Shown here piece after piece: positions 13,018 through 15,479 of a stretch of DNA of 15,479 bases. The notes beneath the pieces are model-generated. The model ran no database searches. It was not told the DNA's origin and was given only the letters and a program-made list of their open reading frames with translations. The stretch is from an archaeon (GTDB lineage: Archaea; Thermoproteota; Nitrososphaeria; Nitrososphaerales; CADDZS01). Position 1 is the first letter of the stretch; each line of letters opens with the position of its first letter. Position numbers and translations under genes: made by a program. The stretch lies in contig JAKAPU010000046.1 of assembly GCA_021806865.1 (NCBI GenBank), positions 1 through 15,479 of the forward strand, read 5' to 3'.

Positions 13018-14322
13018 TTAACGATTATCGGTCGACGCAGCGCGTATAGAACAGAGCTCTCTATACAGGGAAGCTAAGTACATTGCACAGAAGAACGTGA
13101 ACAACATTGCAATCGTCACAAGTATTGTTATTCTGACATCTCCTGCGAACCCTGATTCGAGTGTAAGGTCCAGAGTTCTGTAGTAAGTTGAGATTGGGGT
13201 CAGAAATCTGACCAAGTACGTGTTGTTCACAAAGAGATAAGCTAGAACTGAGATCCAGATTAGATGAAAATAGCGCTTTCTATCATGGTCACCGAATACG
13301 TAATAATCAATCAATCCGAGGCCAAGGAAGTAGATCGAATATTGTTCGTTTATGATGGATTTGGTAAGAAAGAAAGTCAATGTGATGAAGAGTGCAGAAA
13401 TGTACATTCCTTTCTGCAGGTCGACTGACTTCCTGATCGAGATCAAACAAAAGTAGGTTGAGATGATTAGAGCTGGCACCCATATTAGTGAAATGTTTTG
13501 GAAAAAGGACGCTTGTGAATTTGTAATCGGATGATAGTTGTCGTACGCTGTGAGGATCATCCAGTAATTCATGCTGTATCCAATTTTGTGCGTTACGTCT
13601 ATTCCAACACCGATTAGTTGAGAAATCTTCCAATTTCTGAAAAAGAAAAATGGCACAACAGTGAAGACGAAAGACGTTCCTAGGAAAATCACTAGGTATT
13701 CTATGATACGCATCTTCGACCTTTGAACGAAAGCGAGAAATGGTACGTAGATAAGAGGGATGACCTTCAGCAAGAATCCTAGCGATTCCATGAGGGCGCT
13801 TTTCTTTGTCTCTAATGAAAGAAGAATTGAAGAGAGTACTAAAACAAGAATAATCTGATCGAACATTCCCCATACAGATGAAATCAGGATGGTTATTGGA
13901 CAGAAGAGCCAGAACAGAAGAGCCCTAAACGCAGCCTTATCTCCAGAATATCCCAAAATTATTCTATAGATAATGTACCCTGAGACTAGATCTGCGATAA
14001 TCATGGGTTGTTTGATCATGAAATAGTAGAAGAAGCGGTTATTGACGCTGATTATGGTGTAGAGTTTGTATAGAGCAGATTGAAAGAAAGCCCACGTAGG
14101 CGGGTATCCAATCCAGGTCATGTACTGAGCCCCGGGAAAGCTCAAATTCGGAATCGGAGCCGTAACAACGTAAGGATTATCGCCTCGTGAGACGTAATAA
14201 CCGATTCTGATCCAGAGTTCAAAGTCGAAAGGATGACCAGTAAAGGGTGCAAATATTTCGCGTATTGCCAATCCAAGAATCAGCAGCATTGCAATACTCG
14301 AGGTTCGGCGGATCTCTGTCAT
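13018..14322 (-). CDS. GT-C-type membrane glycosyltransferase (GT87/PIG-M-like)
   Basis: A 434-residue polytopic membrane protein with about ten hydrophobic segments. After the first membrane helix comes the GT-C signature: FDFELW at 32-37, with D33/E35 as candidate catalytic acids, and SRGDNPY at 45-51. YPPTWAFF (73-80) follows; this pattern is typical of mannosyltransferases using polyprenyl-phosphate sugars. Later features include VWGMFDQIILVLVL and KVIPLIYVPF, also usual in this fold. It would add a hexose to a lipid or protein-linked glycan on the outer side of the membrane. Start ATG 14322 has only a weak upstream GAG. It is followed by the presenilin-like gene on the same strand and divergent from a GT2 gene, suggesting a surface-glycan locus. 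Donor and acceptor are unknown. Confidence 0.75.
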   Translation of the reverse strand: MTEIRRTSSIAMLLILGLAIREIFAPFTGHPFDFELWIRIGYYVSRGDNPYVVTAPIPNLSFPGAQYMTWIGYPPTWAFFQSALYKLYTIISVNNRFFYYFMIKQPMIIADLVSGYIIYRIILGYSGDKAAFRALLFWLFCPITILISSVWGMFDQIILVLVLSSILLSLETKKSALMESLGFLLKVIPLIYVPFLAFVQRSKMRIIEYLVIFLGTSFVFTVVPFFFFRNWKISQLIGVGIDVTHKIGYSMNYWMILTAYDNYHPITNSQASFFQNISLIWVPALIISTYFCLISIRKSVDLQKGMYISALFITLTFFLTKSIINEQYSIYFLGLGLIDYYVFGDHDRKRYFHLIWISVLAYLFVNNTYLVRFLTPISTYYRTLDLTLESGFAGDVRITILVTIAMLFTFFCAMYLASLYRELCSIRAASTDNR

Positions 14323-14497
14323 CGCTCAATTCGGGATCGAAAACTGACAGCGATAAAAGCTAGCACTCAAATACTCGCAGCGCTCTCGCTTGCAAAATAA
14401 CCAGAAAGCAATTCTTCGTGTAAACGAGAGGTTTATTTCAAAGTCTAGTTATTGAAGATGAAAGAAACTTTTGACTTGAATTGAAATCTGACCAACA
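14323..14497. promoter_or_regulatory. Divergent promoter region between two glycosyltransferase genes
   Basis: 175 bp with no gene. On the plus strand GTTTATTTC (14431-14439) is a TATA-like candidate for the GT2 gene, implying a start site near 14460 and a short leader without Shine-Dalgarno. An 8-codon ATG frame (14458-14484) sits in that leader and may be chance. No clear element is seen for the leftward gene. Confidence 0.35.
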
Positions 14498-15427
14498 ATG
14501 TTGTCTTCGAACAAACTGGCCGAGTTCTCGATAGGAATCTGTGCTAGTGATACCGCGTCAAATTTGCAGAAGCTTCTCGAGCTAATTCAAGAGGAAGAAT
14601 TCTCTGACGAATTTCTCTTGCGTAGAATTGTAATAGTTGCAAGTGGTTGTCCTTTTGCAACAATCGCTCCCTTGTATGATTTAGCAAGAAGAGATCAAAG
14701 AGTAGTTTTAATCGAAGAACTGGAAAGGAGGGGGAAAGCGGAAGCTCTTAACAGAATAATCGAGTGTGCTCCGAGTGAGTATCTCCTCTTCATCAACTCA
14801 GACGCCCTTCCCGTAAAGGGCGCGATGAACGCGATTTTGAAATCATTGAATGCTGATGATTCTGCAGGCGTAGTCTCCGGAAGCCCGTTCTTCGATCGGC
14901 GAGGAGGTTGGACATCTAGATTGCAGCAGCTGATGTGGATGGTGCACAACGAATGCTCGGAGAGGCTGAACCATATGGCAATCGGGAATCATGGGAGTGA
15001 CGAGTTGATTGCCGTGAGGACCAGATTGCTCGAGCGTATGCCGGTGGTGCTTGTAAACGACGGCGCGTACATAGCAGGAAGGGCCAAGCTGCGAGGTTAT
15101 CTGATAAAGTACTGCAGCTCAGCCAGAGTGGAAATCGATGTTCCAACTAGCATCGTAGACACAATATCGCAGAGAAGAAGAATAATTTTCGGGCACTTTC
15201 AGATCTGGAGTCTTGTTGGAAAATCCCCGAAGACAGTGGAATCTATGGTGATTCTTTCTCCTAGATTAGGCGCTGCCATGGTGGTGAAGACGCTCGCACA
15301 GCATCCTGATCTGATCTTGACGCTTCCGATTGCTCTTGTCGAAGAGTCTATCGCTTTCACCCTTGCAGTTTTCGACAGGATGACTTCCACGAACAGACAC
15401 GGAGTTTGGAGAAGATATGGAAGCTGA
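14498..15427 (+). CDS. Family 2 (GT-A) glycosyltransferase
   Basis: 309 residues. The N-terminus (FSIGICASDTASNLQKLLEL) and FLLRRIVIVASGC form the nucleotide-binding half of a GT-A fold. RRGKAEALN (77-85) is the typical GKxxALN motif, and EYLLFINSDALP (94-105) ends in SDA at the place of the DxD metal-binding motif (first Asp replaced by Ser). The C-terminal hydrophobic stretches (MVILSPRLGAAMVV, LILTLPIALVEESIAFTLAV) suggest membrane association. It likely transfers a sugar from a nucleotide donor during lipid or surface-glycan synthesis. ATG 14498 has no Shine-Dalgarno. The gene overlaps the next one by 11 bp, so the two are co-translated; the divergent GT-C gene may act in the same pathway. 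Confidence 0.82.
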   Translation: MLSSNKLAEFSIGICASDTASNLQKLLELIQEEEFSDEFLLRRIVIVASGCPFATIAPLYDLARRDQRVVLIEELERRGKAEALNRIIECAPSEYLLFINSDALPVKGAMNAILKSLNADDSAGVVSGSPFFDRRGGWTSRLQQLMWMVHNECSERLNHMAIGNHGSDELIAVRTRLLERMPVVLVNDGAYIAGRAKLRGYLIKYCSSARVEIDVPTSIVDTISQRRRIIFGHFQIWSLVGKSPKTVESMVILSPRLGAAMVVKTLAQHPDLILTLPIALVEESIAFTLAVFDRMTSTNRHGVWRRYGS

Positions 15428-15479
15428 CACACAAGAATTTCTACTCTCCGAAGACAAGTTGAAGCAAATTAGAATATTC
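15417..15479 (+). CDS. 5' end of a further gene, running off the window
   Basis: ATG 15417 lies inside the end of the GT2 gene in another frame, with GGAG 5-6 nt upstream, and stays open to the window edge for 21 codons (MEADTQEFLLSEDKLKQIRI...). The 4-base-type overlap style and Shine-Dalgarno suggest a real, translationally coupled gene, probably in the same glycan operon. Too little is present to say what it encodes. Confidence 0.6.
   Translation, partial: MEADTQEFLLSEDKLKQIRIF

Noticed and set aside
1..15479. CRISPR arrays, tRNA or rRNA genes, insertion sequences
   Set aside because: No spaced repeat array, no tRNA-like cloverleaf and no transposase were seen on either strand; this is a reading by eye, not a covariance-model scan.

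Overview
The window looks archaeal, most likely a heterotrophic, non-ammonia-oxidising member of the Nitrososphaeria/TACK group. It carries diphthine synthase (found only in archaea and eukaryotes), a presenilin-type intramembrane protease and TATA-like promoter elements. Several genes lack a Shine-Dalgarno, and many appear to start with TTG. The lineage is inferred from gene content only; no rRNA or tRNA is present.

Layout. 1-350: the 3' end of a thioredoxin-reductase-like gene. 559-4063: a plus-strand beta-oxidation operon (enoyl-CoA hydratase, acyl-CoA dehydrogenase, and divergent electron-transfer flavoprotein beta and alpha subunits). 9914-10777: the matching 3-hydroxyacyl-CoA dehydrogenase on the minus strand. 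10990-12036: diphthine synthase fused to a C-terminal DUF357-like domain. 12039-14322: a presenilin-like protease and a GT-C glycosyltransferase on the minus strand. 14498-15479: a divergent family-2 glycosyltransferase and the start of the next gene.

The centrepiece is a ~5.86-kb integrated mobile element (4074-9936) inserted between etfA and the 3-hydroxyacyl-CoA dehydrogenase gene. It is bounded by a perfect 16-bp direct repeat, one copy of which forms the 3' end of the dehydrogenase coding sequence. Removing the element in silico leaves the dehydrogenase ending in KGFYDYQ, with its stop codon directly abutting the stop of the convergent etfA. The element therefore split a compact beta-oxidation locus without breaking a gene, and it now supplies the last codons and stop of the dehydrogenase. 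All eight cargo genes are on the minus strand: tyrosine recombinase, a small basic protein, a ribbon-helix-helix/coiled-coil protein, three tiny genes (two of them zinc-binding), a P-loop NTPase with winged-helix and C2H2 domains (probable replication protein), and a 142-residue unknown. The last six form a tightly packed, translationally coupled operon. It starts behind a multi-half-site TTCCT/AGGAA palindrome, probably an autoregulatory operator, and ends at a 13-bp perfect hairpin. No capsid, conjugation or primase gene was recognised, so it resembles a cryptic integrative plasmid.

The most useful leads are the element and its protein-gene attachment site, the operator, the in-gene hairpin flanked by 19-bp repeats in the NTPase gene, the degenerate ETF pair, the DphB-DUF357 fusion and the variant active-site motifs of the presenilin homologue.
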